IMG/VR virus record: IMGVR_UViG_3300042352_001190
Coordinates: 77,578 to 117,844 of that record
From: a virus
Strand: one strand, 5' to 3'
DNA length: 40,267 bases
A program made the position numbers and the translations under genes. This document shows, piece by piece, positions 14,311 through 21,746 of the stretch; the first letter of the stretch is position 1, and every line of letters begins with the position of its first letter. Below the pieces are notes generated by a model. The model had not been told where the DNA came from. It worked only from the letters and a program-made list of their open reading frames with translations, and searched no databases.

Positions 14311-14325
14311 AAATAGATAATAAAA
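14311..14325 (+). promoter_or_regulatory. Candidate late promoter for the baseplate genes
   Basis: AAATAGATAATAAAA lies 13-27 bases before ATG 14338, in a 63-base gap after the tagged-protein run. It is one change from the AATAAATAATAAAA form at 324-338. It probably starts the baseplate and hub operon. Confidence 0.4.
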
Positions 14326-14337
14326 AAGAGAGTTACA

Positions 14338-16203
14338 ATGGCAGGTAATGAAATTCCAGTAATAAACACTAAAACCGGTGCTCCGCAATCTTCTGGCGCA
14401 TCAACATCTCTTCTTAATGCGTTCTATGTATTTAAGTACAGTGGTGGTGTTCAACAAATTACAGCGGAAAACTATACTACTAATGCTATAACTAGACACG
14501 GCGCAGCCCCTAAAGTTATAAGTAATCCAACTGCTAATGCAATCGTAGAATGGTCAAAGACACTACCCGAAACAACAGAAAACTTATATGGACTAAAGGA
14601 CTCTCCTTATACATGGTCTGATTTTTTATTTTGTAAATGGTATGGAATTATTCCAAATAATCGATTACTAACACTAAGAAAATTTCCTCTTGCAGTAAAT
14701 GATGCAGCAAGCGTTAAGCGAGCAGACAATCCACAAAACGTTCCAATTGCACAAGCTGTAACCTGGTTCGGCGGTCCTAGCGGAAATGATTTAAACTCTA
14801 TTTGGCAAAATACCTGGGAATTGGCCTGGAAAAAAGATACAGTTGATGCAAAAAACGTACAAGGAAATGAAATTGTAAACTTTACACAACAACTAGCAAA
14901 TGCACTTCCTGAAGGTACTGATAAATTTGTTAAGCAAGCTGTTTCAACACTTAGCGCAGTTGTTGATGCAAAGTCAACTGCCGGTGGAAAAACAAAAGAT
15001 GAATTAAGAAAAGATTGGATATTAAGTGTAGGTAAGGGAGAAATTGAAAAAATGAAACAGGATTTTCAGAAAAGTCTATTTACTGATACTGGTGCATTTT
15101 GGAATCAAATTAATGGGCCAGTAAATGTTAAAAATACATTTTTAATTAGAGATAGAGGATTAAGTTCAAGAGCAGTTGATGACAATTGGAAACTTGTATT
15201 TGAATATAGAACAGATTCATATTTTGGAATGAGTCAACGTAGAATTGCATTAGATATTATTGCAAATATGCTAGAATTGACATACTCTTCTGGTGAATGG
15301 CTACAATCATTAAACATTTATTATAAAAATATTGGTCTTGAGCTTGGAGCAGATGACCAAGCACTAATTGAAGGCTGTTTCGTAGATGGTACTCTTAATG
15401 CAGAAGAACTTGCAAAGAATTTTATTAAAATCGCAGAGACAAAGGTTGATGGTATTATCCAAGAAGCTATTAAATTATCAGCTGCAGCAGGAAAGGCTCT
15501 TGCAAATGGAGTATTCCAAGGCGGAGCAGCTATTTTAGCAGGTTCAGGTAAGGTTGATTGGAACTTATACAATGGAATGTCCGATGCACAAAAAGGAACG
15601 CTTAAGGATGCTATTCAAATTGAATTAATAAAGGCCTTAGCTGGAGCATTTCCGAAGTTTGTTCAACAAAGAGCAAATGTTGCAGATATTGAAACTGGAA
15701 ACTGGCACCTTACCGTAGGTAATCCAATGAATCCTATTATGAGAATTGGTAGCTTAATTGTAAGAAGCTGCGTAATGGAATTTGGAGAAGAACTTGGACC
15801 AGATGATTTTCCAATTGAAATGAAGTTTACTGTAACACTTTCACCAACTAGACCAAGAGATTCAAGAGATATTAGACAAACATTTAATACTGGTAGAATA
15901 GACTATGTTGAAAGTTATATTGGACATACGTATGATCAATCAAATACTTATGGAGTTATTAATTCAAGACATAGCGCAATAAGCTCAGGTAATGGCGGTC
16001 AAGCTAATATAAAAAATCAACAGGCCTCCACTAACCCAGCACACGATAGCATTAGAAACTGGATAAACACTAGATATGGTACAAATACGGTTAAGGAGAA
16101 TGATAAATTTTTTAATGATGTATATTTCTATGTACCTAAGGATAGCGAAACCTATGGTCCAGCTTTTGGTGGAAATGCAAAAACCACTCCAACAAATCCC
16201 TAA
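14338..16203 (+). CDS. Probable baseplate or tail-tube-junction structural protein, 621 aa
   Basis: The N-terminal 120 residues include SPYTWSDFLFCKWYGIIPNNRLLTLRKFP written as a strand-turn-strand block. The middle (about 330-430) is helical and Ala-rich. The C-terminal part has WHLTVGNPMNPIMRIGSL and MKFTVTLSPTRPRDSRDIR, patterns of tube-fold and baseplate-plug proteins. I cannot assign a T4 gene number; gp48 or gp54 analogues (tube initiator and cap) are possible. Context is strong: it is followed within 7 bases by a gp53-like wedge, then hub and spike genes. ATG 14338 follows a late-type box. It carries no capsid tag, as expected for a tail protein. Confidence 0.65.
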   Translation: MAGNEIPVINTKTGAPQSSGASTSLLNAFYVFKYSGGVQQITAENYTTNAITRHGAAPKVISNPTANAIVEWSKTLPETTENLYGLKDSPYTWSDFLFCKWYGIIPNNRLLTLRKFPLAVNDAASVKRADNPQNVPIAQAVTWFGGPSGNDLNSIWQNTWELAWKKDTVDAKNVQGNEIVNFTQQLANALPEGTDKFVKQAVSTLSAVVDAKSTAGGKTKDELRKDWILSVGKGEIEKMKQDFQKSLFTDTGAFWNQINGPVNVKNTFLIRDRGLSSRAVDDNWKLVFEYRTDSYFGMSQRRIALDIIANMLELTYSSGEWLQSLNIYYKNIGLELGADDQALIEGCFVDGTLNAEELAKNFIKIAETKVDGIIQEAIKLSAAAGKALANGVFQGGAAILAGSGKVDWNLYNGMSDAQKGTLKDAIQIELIKALAGAFPKFVQQRANVADIETGNWHLTVGNPMNPIMRIGSLIVRSCVMEFGEELGPDDFPIEMKFTVTLSPTRPRDSRDIRQTFNTGRIDYVESYIGHTYDQSNTYGVINSRHSAISSGNGGQANIKNQQASTNPAHDSIRNWINTRYGTNTVKENDKFFNDVYFYVPKDSETYGPAFGGNAKTTPTNP

Positions 16204-16209
16204 CTGATA

Positions 16210-16779
16210 ATGATAAATCTAAAAAGTTTAATAACTAAACCGTTTTTTGAAGAAAGTTTTACTAGAAAGGTCTTAAGCAAACAGACTGTAAATTTTTCTG
16301 ATTCACCATCAACCAATGATTTTTCATGGCATACTGTTGATATTAGTGAAGAAATGCGACCAGATATTATAAGTGCTCAATATTATGGGACTGGAAACTA
16401 TGTTGATATTCTATGTAAATATAATAATATATCAAATCCATTTAGTTTAGAAAGAGGACAGGTTCTTAAAATTCCAAAATATCCAGATTCGTATTATGTT
16501 ACAACTGATGACATTATTGATAAGGGCTCAATTAAAGCATCACCTAATCTAATTCCAGTTAGCAACAGAGATACTTCTAGACTTAATTATTTAAAATCGT
16601 TAGGAACATCTTTAACTCAGCCAAACTTAAATTTACCTAATGATAAAAATATTAAGGTTGCAAATGGAAAAATACTATTTGGTGCAGATGTTACTAAAGT
16701 TAGTAAGGCAGATTGCCCTACCCCAATATCAAGGTCTAATGTATTAAAAAATCTAATTGAATCAAAAATATTTAAATAA
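16210..16779 (+). CDS. 53: gp53-like baseplate wedge protein
   Basis: T4 gp53 (196 aa) is a baseplate wedge subunit with a LysM-like fold that links wedges into the hexagonal baseplate. This 189-residue protein has the characteristic core (residues about 34-90): SWHTVDISEEMRPDIISAQY, then YGTGNYVDILCKYNNISNPF, then ERGQVLKIPKYPD. This is the LysM-type sequence used by gp53-like proteins. The C-terminal half is less structured and contains a Cys in KADCPTP. The stop overlaps the next ATG (TAATG at 16777-16781), tying it to the hub gene. The fold call is good; the exact T4 equivalence is likely. Confidence 0.75.
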   Translation: MINLKSLITKPFFEESFTRKVLSKQTVNFSDSPSTNDFSWHTVDISEEMRPDIISAQYYGTGNYVDILCKYNNISNPFSLERGQVLKIPKYPDSYYVTTDDIIDKGSIKASPNLIPVSNRDTSRLNYLKSLGTSLTQPNLNLPNDKNIKVANGKILFGADVTKVSKADCPTPISRSNVLKNLIESKIFK

Positions 16780-18305
16780 TGGCAACTGATCCAAATTCAA
16801 TATTGGCAATTACTCAACCTAGGTTAGAAATTAAGACGATTTCCCATACAGATATTGATAATCTTAATGCTGGAATGAATCCAAATCGGCCTAACAATGC
16901 TGGTCTTGCAACCACACTAGGTTACATTGCGCCGTATATTGAAATCGACAATTATATTATTCAACAGGCTAATATACATTCAATTTCTATACATCAAAAT
17001 GGGTTTTTGCCAGAAATAACTGTAAACTTTTTAGATTCAACTGGAGCATTTTCTGGAAGATATTTTCCAAAAACCAATCCCATTATGAAAGTTTATATTA
17101 AGTCTCTTTCACCAACAGTTAAGCCAGTTAGATCAGACTATTTAATTACAAATATATCAAGTTCAGAAATAGGAAATAGCTATACAAGCGAGGAATACAC
17201 TCAAACTATGTATACGGTTTCTGGCACACTCTATATTCCAGGAATATATGGAAATAATATCCAAAGTATTCCAAATAAAAAATCATGGGAAGCTCTTAAA
17301 TATATTGCAGATTCTCTTAAATTAGGATTTGCAACCAATGAAACCGCAACTGATGATTTAATGACTTGGATTAATCCAAATGATAGTGTTGAGCAATTTA
17401 TTAAAAATATATGTAGTCGTGCATATAAAAATGATAAAAGTTTTTTTGATTGCTTTATTGATATTAACTACATTTTAAATTTTGTTAATTATGAAAAGTC
17501 ACTAAGCAAAGAAACTAAGAATATGGAAGCACCGACTGATTCAAATGTTTATCAATTGAGTGATATTGGTAGTACTGATCCGCTTGTAACTAAAGACAAT
17601 GCGCCAAATTCTTATGCTATGCAGCCAGTTATATTAAAATCATCTATGCAAAATTCTGGAACTGGATTTAATATTGTATATTATTCAATGCACTCAGAAC
17701 ACGGTGAAATTTTGGCAAATCAACTTTTTAGAAAAAGTATCATTTGGCACGATCGAAAATATTATCTAGAAAATAAAAAGGAGCTTGAATTTTATCTTGA
17801 GCCGCTTAGCGAAAAAACAATCGATAGTAAAGACACAGTTTATCAAAAACCTAAGCCTACTAATTTTGAATTGGAAAAATCTAGTAGATGGGTAGGAATA
17901 GACTATAATAATGGACACACTAATTATAAATTTTCTAGACTATTAAATTATCATAATTTAACTGAACTTAGTAAAAATTACTTAACCGTTAAACTTCCAG
18001 GAGTAGTTCAATCAATATACAGAGGTGGAAAGCTTACAGTTATTATTAGTAGATTGGCCGATGCTAACATAACTGGTATTACTGCTGATTCAAAGTTTGG
18101 TACAAACTCCAGTAACTTAACAGATAACCAAGAAGAGATTGATCTATATGCATCTGGCCCATATGTTGTAAAAGATATTATGTATGGCTTTGATTCATCG
18201 CCAATTGTTAGCGAACTTAGATATTATACTGAATTAGTATTAGTTCGTAGAGAGTGGGTTGAATTGGGAGATGGTAATAAATTACAATCTGAAATAACTA
18301 AATAA
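16779..18305 (+). CDS. Probable baseplate hub protein (gp27-like)
   Basis: The baseplate hub forms the ring onto which spike and tail tube dock. This 508-residue protein has the layout of gp27/gpD-type hubs. First comes a beta-rich N-terminal domain (YIEIDNYIIQQANIHSISI, then LPEITVNFLDSTGAF). Next is a helical insert with SWEALKYIADSLKLGFATN and MTWINPNDSVEQFIKNI, the usual signature of hub proteins around the second barrel. Further beta segments then reach LTVIISRLAD. T4 gp27 has 391 aa, so this one is larger. It lies between the gp53-like gene and the structural gene at 18310, two genes before the spike. The family call rests on pattern and context. Confidence 0.62.
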   Translation: MATDPNSILAITQPRLEIKTISHTDIDNLNAGMNPNRPNNAGLATTLGYIAPYIEIDNYIIQQANIHSISIHQNGFLPEITVNFLDSTGAFSGRYFPKTNPIMKVYIKSLSPTVKPVRSDYLITNISSSEIGNSYTSEEYTQTMYTVSGTLYIPGIYGNNIQSIPNKKSWEALKYIADSLKLGFATNETATDDLMTWINPNDSVEQFIKNICSRAYKNDKSFFDCFIDINYILNFVNYEKSLSKETKNMEAPTDSNVYQLSDIGSTDPLVTKDNAPNSYAMQPVILKSSMQNSGTGFNIVYYSMHSEHGEILANQLFRKSIIWHDRKYYLENKKELEFYLEPLSEKTIDSKDTVYQKPKPTNFELEKSSRWVGIDYNNGHTNYKFSRLLNYHNLTELSKNYLTVKLPGVVQSIYRGGKLTVIISRLADANITGITADSKFGTNSSNLTDNQEEIDLYASGPYVVKDIMYGFDSSPIVSELRYYTELVLVRREWVELGDGNKLQSEITK

Positions 18306-18309
18306 TATA

Positions 18310-19950
18310 ATGGCAAAATCAAGATCTGCAGTAAGTTCAATATTAGATAAAGACACAAAAAGTCTTCCTAATATTATTGGTGCATTTAGAAATGGTAGAA
18401 CTGACCAGGTAGGGTATGACGATCCAACTTATTTTGGATTTGCAATCGATATTCATAGCACGGAAGAAGAAGCAAAGGGCACATATAATCCATGGACAGG
18501 CCTACGAGGCAGTCCGTTATTTTATTTGCCAACTTGGGCAACAGCTGGCTTAAATAAGGATAGTGGGATTATGGCAAAAAATGACACAGGTAAGAACTTT
18601 CCAGAACTATTAGCTGATGCAAGCGAAGCCTGTGCAATACAATATTTAAATAGTTTTGGACTTGATTTAGCGGAAACCCCTGATGAATTTGAACCAAACC
18701 GAGTAATATTAAATTCTGCAGCAGCAACTTTAGCAAACGGTAAGAGACCAGGCGGAAAGTTAAATAGAGGCTTCTATTTAATGGAATTTATTAAAATACT
18801 AAATTTAATACAGGATAAAACTCCATGGATATTTAAAGAAGTAGATGGAATTTCTGAATTATGGAAAGCCAGCCATGAAGCAACAGATCTAAAACCAGTA
18901 TCATTGGGAATTACTTGTGATGAAACTGTCGATCTTAGAATAACTCGTCTTGCTGAGGCATATCGAATGCTAAGTTATGATGCATTTAATCACAGAAAGG
19001 TATTACCACCTAATCTTGAAAAATTTTCAATGGATGTTTATTTTATAGATCTTAGATTTCTAAGAAACGCTAAAAATACTTCAGATGGATCAAACCCACT
19101 AATTGGTGGAGGAGGCGCAATTGATTATGACAATGAGTTTAGCGCACAAGTAAATTTTGGTGGAATTGCATTTAGATGTTTTGGTTGTAAGTTTGATTTT
19201 TCAAATTTATTAGAATCATCAACTGCTGTAAAATCTTCACTTAGTGATTCTTCTGGGTTTCAACCTAAATTTAAGATTAATATTGATAAAGTAATGCCAG
19301 CAAGTTATTTTGGAGATTTGGCATTTGGAACAAAGGGTCTTACTGAAGATATTAACTTTATGGACGGTGGCATGGGTAATGCACTAGGTGGAGCATTGGA
19401 CTTAGGACCTTTTACTGGAGGAATTACTAGAGTACTATCAGCCGGAAGAAGAGCCTTAACTAATATTTTAGGAAAACCGCAAAGAGCCCTAAATGATGCA
19501 CTTCTTGGGATAGAGCGAAAATTTGATGCATATATTGATAAAACACTCGATGAAAGTGGATTAAGTTCAAGACCATTTGATAGATGGACACCTACCACTC
19601 TAGAGTCAGTTGTTGCTGAACGAGGAGGTAGTGTCGCAAGCGAGGATCTTTATCCTGGAACAGTTTTTCAGCAGATACAACAAAGAAAAGCTGGCGGTAA
19701 AATCAGTAGAGATATGTTCCCCGGAACAGATAATAGAACTACACTTCCTATTAAAAACGATATTTTTCCCGGAAAAGATACTAGAACCAAAGCTCCAATT
19801 AAAAATGATATTTTCCCTGGACCATCTACTCAGCCAACTGGTAATATTGACAATGATGTTTTTCCTGGAGATGTGCCAATTTCATATGTGCTAAACCAAA
19901 GAAAATCTGGAGGTAAAATAACTAGTCAAAACCCATTTAAGAAACCATGA
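18310..19950 (+). CDS. Structural baseplate/tail protein with C-terminal FPG repeats, 546 aa
   Basis: I recognise no T4 homologue with confidence. The N-terminal half (residues 30-250) has YDDPTYFGFAIDI and later LEKFSMDVYFIDLRFL, patterns common to tube-fold tail proteins. A beta-rich segment with FGGIAFRCFGCKFDF follows at about 280-300. The C-terminal 105 residues are disordered-looking and contain five [YF]-P-G motifs (DLYPG, DMFPG, DIFPG, DIFPG, DVFPG). They are flanked by two near-identical basic elements, QQRKAGGKIS and NQRKSGGKIT. The gene starts four bases after the hub stop and overlaps the spike start by four bases (ATGA at 19947-19950). A tube-baseplate junction role is inferred. 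Confidence 0.65.
   Translation: MAKSRSAVSSILDKDTKSLPNIIGAFRNGRTDQVGYDDPTYFGFAIDIHSTEEEAKGTYNPWTGLRGSPLFYLPTWATAGLNKDSGIMAKNDTGKNFPELLADASEACAIQYLNSFGLDLAETPDEFEPNRVILNSAAATLANGKRPGGKLNRGFYLMEFIKILNLIQDKTPWIFKEVDGISELWKASHEATDLKPVSLGITCDETVDLRITRLAEAYRMLSYDAFNHRKVLPPNLEKFSMDVYFIDLRFLRNAKNTSDGSNPLIGGGGAIDYDNEFSAQVNFGGIAFRCFGCKFDFSNLLESSTAVKSSLSDSSGFQPKFKINIDKVMPASYFGDLAFGTKGLTEDINFMDGGMGNALGGALDLGPFTGGITRVLSAGRRALTNILGKPQRALNDALLGIERKFDAYIDKTLDESGLSSRPFDRWTPTTLESVVAERGGSVASEDLYPGTVFQQIQQRKAGGKISRDMFPGTDNRTTLPIKNDIFPGKDTRTKAPIKNDIFPGPSTQPTGNIDNDVFPGDVPISYVLNQRKSGGKITSQNPFKKP
19644..19931 (+). repeat. Five-copy [YF]PG peptide repeat inside the structural gene
   Basis: The coding repeat consists of five D-x-[YF]-P-G motifs. 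The inner copies are spaced 16 residues apart and share the [KD]-N-D-[IV]-F-P-G core; the outer copies are followed by [QN]QRK[AS]GGKI. DNA copies have diverged at silent positions, so this is an old, selected repeat and not recent slippage. Confidence 0.75.
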
Positions 19951-20750
19951 TTTTAAATCGTGACATAGATATTAGACGTAGGTCTGACTCTACCGTAGAT
20001 TATTTTATTAAAAAATATATGGGAACAGTCGTAGATGCAAATGATCCATTAAAACAGGGTCGTTGTAAAATTATGATACATGGAATTTTCGATACTCTTA
20101 AAACTGAAGATCTTCCATGGGCAAATCCTGCAACAAAGCCTACTTTTTTTGGAAAGGAGGGTGCTGCAAGTATTTCTATTCCAAAAAACGGTGCACTTGT
20201 AGTTGTAACATTTGACCAAGGTGATATTTACTCTCCGGAATATTCTCAATTACAGGAACTTGCAACAGATTTACAAGAAGAATTAAAAAAGGATGGCGAA
20301 TATCTAGGTTCGCATTTTATTCTATGGGATGGTGATGAACAACTTAAATTGTGGTTTACTGTTGGAAAGGGCTTAACCTTTGAAAATAAGAAATCAAGAA
20401 TCAATATTGCCCAGGATTCAACTATTACAATTGAACACAAAGATACCGAATCAATTATTGAATTAGAGGGTCCAACCATTAAAATTGTTGCAAATTCCAC
20501 TGTCGATATTACTGCAACCTCTGAGGTTAGGGTAACTTCTGAACAGGTGTGGCTCCGAGGAGACTTTACTCGTCTTGGTGCAAGCGGTTTAACTGAACCT
20601 GCTGTTATGGGAGATGCACTTATGGCAACAATTGAATCCCTAGCCTCTATGATTGATGGTAAACTTCCATCTACCCCAGGCCTAGCTAAAGGCGTCGTAA
20701 GTTTAGCAAAACCGTTAATTTTATCAGATACTGTTACAGTAGGTAAGTAA
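19947..20750 (+). CDS. Central spike/needle protein (gp5-like, no lysozyme domain)
   Basis: The spike punctures the outer envelope. Residues 20-100 form a gp5/gpV-type OB-fold: [19 protein letters not shown], then [19 protein letters not shown], then [18 protein letters not shown]. Residues about 150-215 are a short-repeat beta-structure ([34 protein letters not shown]) typical of the triple-stranded beta-helix needle. Unlike T4 gp5 (575 aa), there is no lysozyme domain between the two, so peptidoglycan digestion must come from another protein. ATG 19947 overlaps the upstream stop. The C-terminus ends in a hydrophobic, Ser/Thr/Val-rich tail. The family call is firm. Confidence 0.82.
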   Translation: MILNRDIDIRRRSDSTVDYFIKKYMGTVVDANDPLKQGRCKIMIHGIFDTLKTEDLPWANPATKPTFFGKEGAASISIPKNGALVVVTFDQGDIYSPEYSQLQELATDLQEELKKDGEYLGSHFILWDGDEQLKLWFTVGKGLTFENKKSRINIAQDSTITIEHKDTESIIELEGPTIKIVANSTVDITATSEVRVTSEQVWLRGDFTRLGASGLTEPAVMGDALMATIESLASMIDGKLPSTPGLAKGVVSLAKPLILSDTVTVGK

Positions 20751-20769
20751 TTTAGGTATATTAATTATA

Positions 20770-21633
20770 GTGAAAGACTATTATAATATACTAGGCATAG
20801 AGCGTGGATGTAGTCAGGATGATATTAAAAAAGCTTACCGAAAGTTAGCAATTAAATACCACCCTGATAAAAATCCCGACGGCGATTCCAAATTTAAGGA
20901 AATCGCTGAAGCATATGGTGTATTAGGAGATCAGGAAAAAAGGGCCAGTTATGATCGAGGAGGTTCGGCAGGGTCTACATTTGAAGATCTTCGAGATATG
21001 TTTGGCGGATTTGGTGCAAATGATATTTTTACCCAAAACTGGGGAATTGACCTGGATATTGTAGTTAACCAAAAGATTGAACTTAAGGATCTTTTAGTTG
21101 GAAAAACTATTGAGGTAGTTTATAATAAAAAAGGTGATTCTACTCCAAATAGATTTAGTGTAGATATTAAACCGGATCAAACTAAGCATCAACTTATTTT
21201 TGATGGTAAGCGAGTATTTTCCAGACTAACTTTCCAAAATATGGGTAATCAAGGTAAACTTGGTGGAGGTAGTATGTTTAATAGAACATTTATTGGAAAT
21301 CTATACGTTTTATTAGAAATTGTATTGCCAGCTGGAATTGAAATTGACTCAGTTGGAAATATTGTAGATAATAGAAGTGTAACACTTGATGAATTAATTA
21401 ATATCGAAAATCTAATCTTCGAGTCTGTTTCTGGAACAAAGTTTAAAATTAAATCTCTTAACGCTAAGTCCTTTAGTGATATTCAAATAACTATTCCTGG
21501 TCGAGGATTAGGCTCTCCTGCTGTAAATAAAGGTTCGTATATCTTTAAAATTCACACAAATGTGCCTAATTTTGATAAACTAACTGATCTCGAGAAGCAA
21601 GATCTAATAAGCCTAATAAATAAGACTAAATAG
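20770..21633 (+). CDS. DnaJ-like (Hsp40) co-chaperone
   Basis: Residues 1-65 are a canonical J-domain: [20 protein letters not shown], then the HPD motif at H31-P32-D33 that stimulates Hsp70 ATPase, then a YDRGG end. A Gly/Phe-rich linker ([10 protein letters not shown]) follows. The C-terminal 200 residues look like the beta-sandwich substrate-binding domains of class-B DnaJ ([20 protein letters not shown] is the usual start), with no CxxCxGxG zinc fingers. GTG at 20770 is the start. The gene sits between the tail spike and the head protease-scaffold gene. A role in folding capsid or scaffold proteins with the host DnaK is therefore inferred; T4 itself encodes no DnaJ. Confidence 0.88.
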   Translation: MKDYYNILGIERGCSQDDIKKAYRKLAIKYHPDKNPDGDSKFKEIAEAYGVLGDQEKRASYDRGGSAGSTFEDLRDMFGGFGANDIFTQNWGIDLDIVVNQKIELKDLLVGKTIEVVYNKKGDSTPNRFSVDIKPDQTKHQLIFDGKRVFSRLTFQNMGNQGKLGGGSMFNRTFIGNLYVLLEIVLPAGIEIDSVGNIVDNRSVTLDELINIENLIFESVSGTKFKIKSLNAKSFSDIQITIPGRGLGSPAVNKGSYIFKIHTNVPNFDKLTDLEKQDLISLINKTK

Positions 21634-21674
21634 GTGTCAACTTGTCACTTGTTGCGAATTATTTGTATCAATAC

Positions 21675-21690
21675 GATATAAATAATAAAA
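21675..21690 (+). promoter_or_regulatory. Candidate late promoter, exact TATAAATA
   Basis: GATATAAATAATAAAA contains a full T4-type TATAAATA late box. It lies 57 bases before ATG 21747 and inside the longer frame that opens at TTG 21642. Its position argues that the protease gene starts at 21747. Confidence 0.6.
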
Positions 21691-21746
21691 AAAAATCAGG
21701 CAACGTGGTCCTTACAGGCGTAAACGAAATTACAAATACTTCAGAT

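Noticed and set aside
19947-20750. Lysozyme activity in the spike, as in T4 gp5
   Set aside because: No lysozyme motif is present, and the protein is too short: the OB-fold runs into the beta-helix segment.
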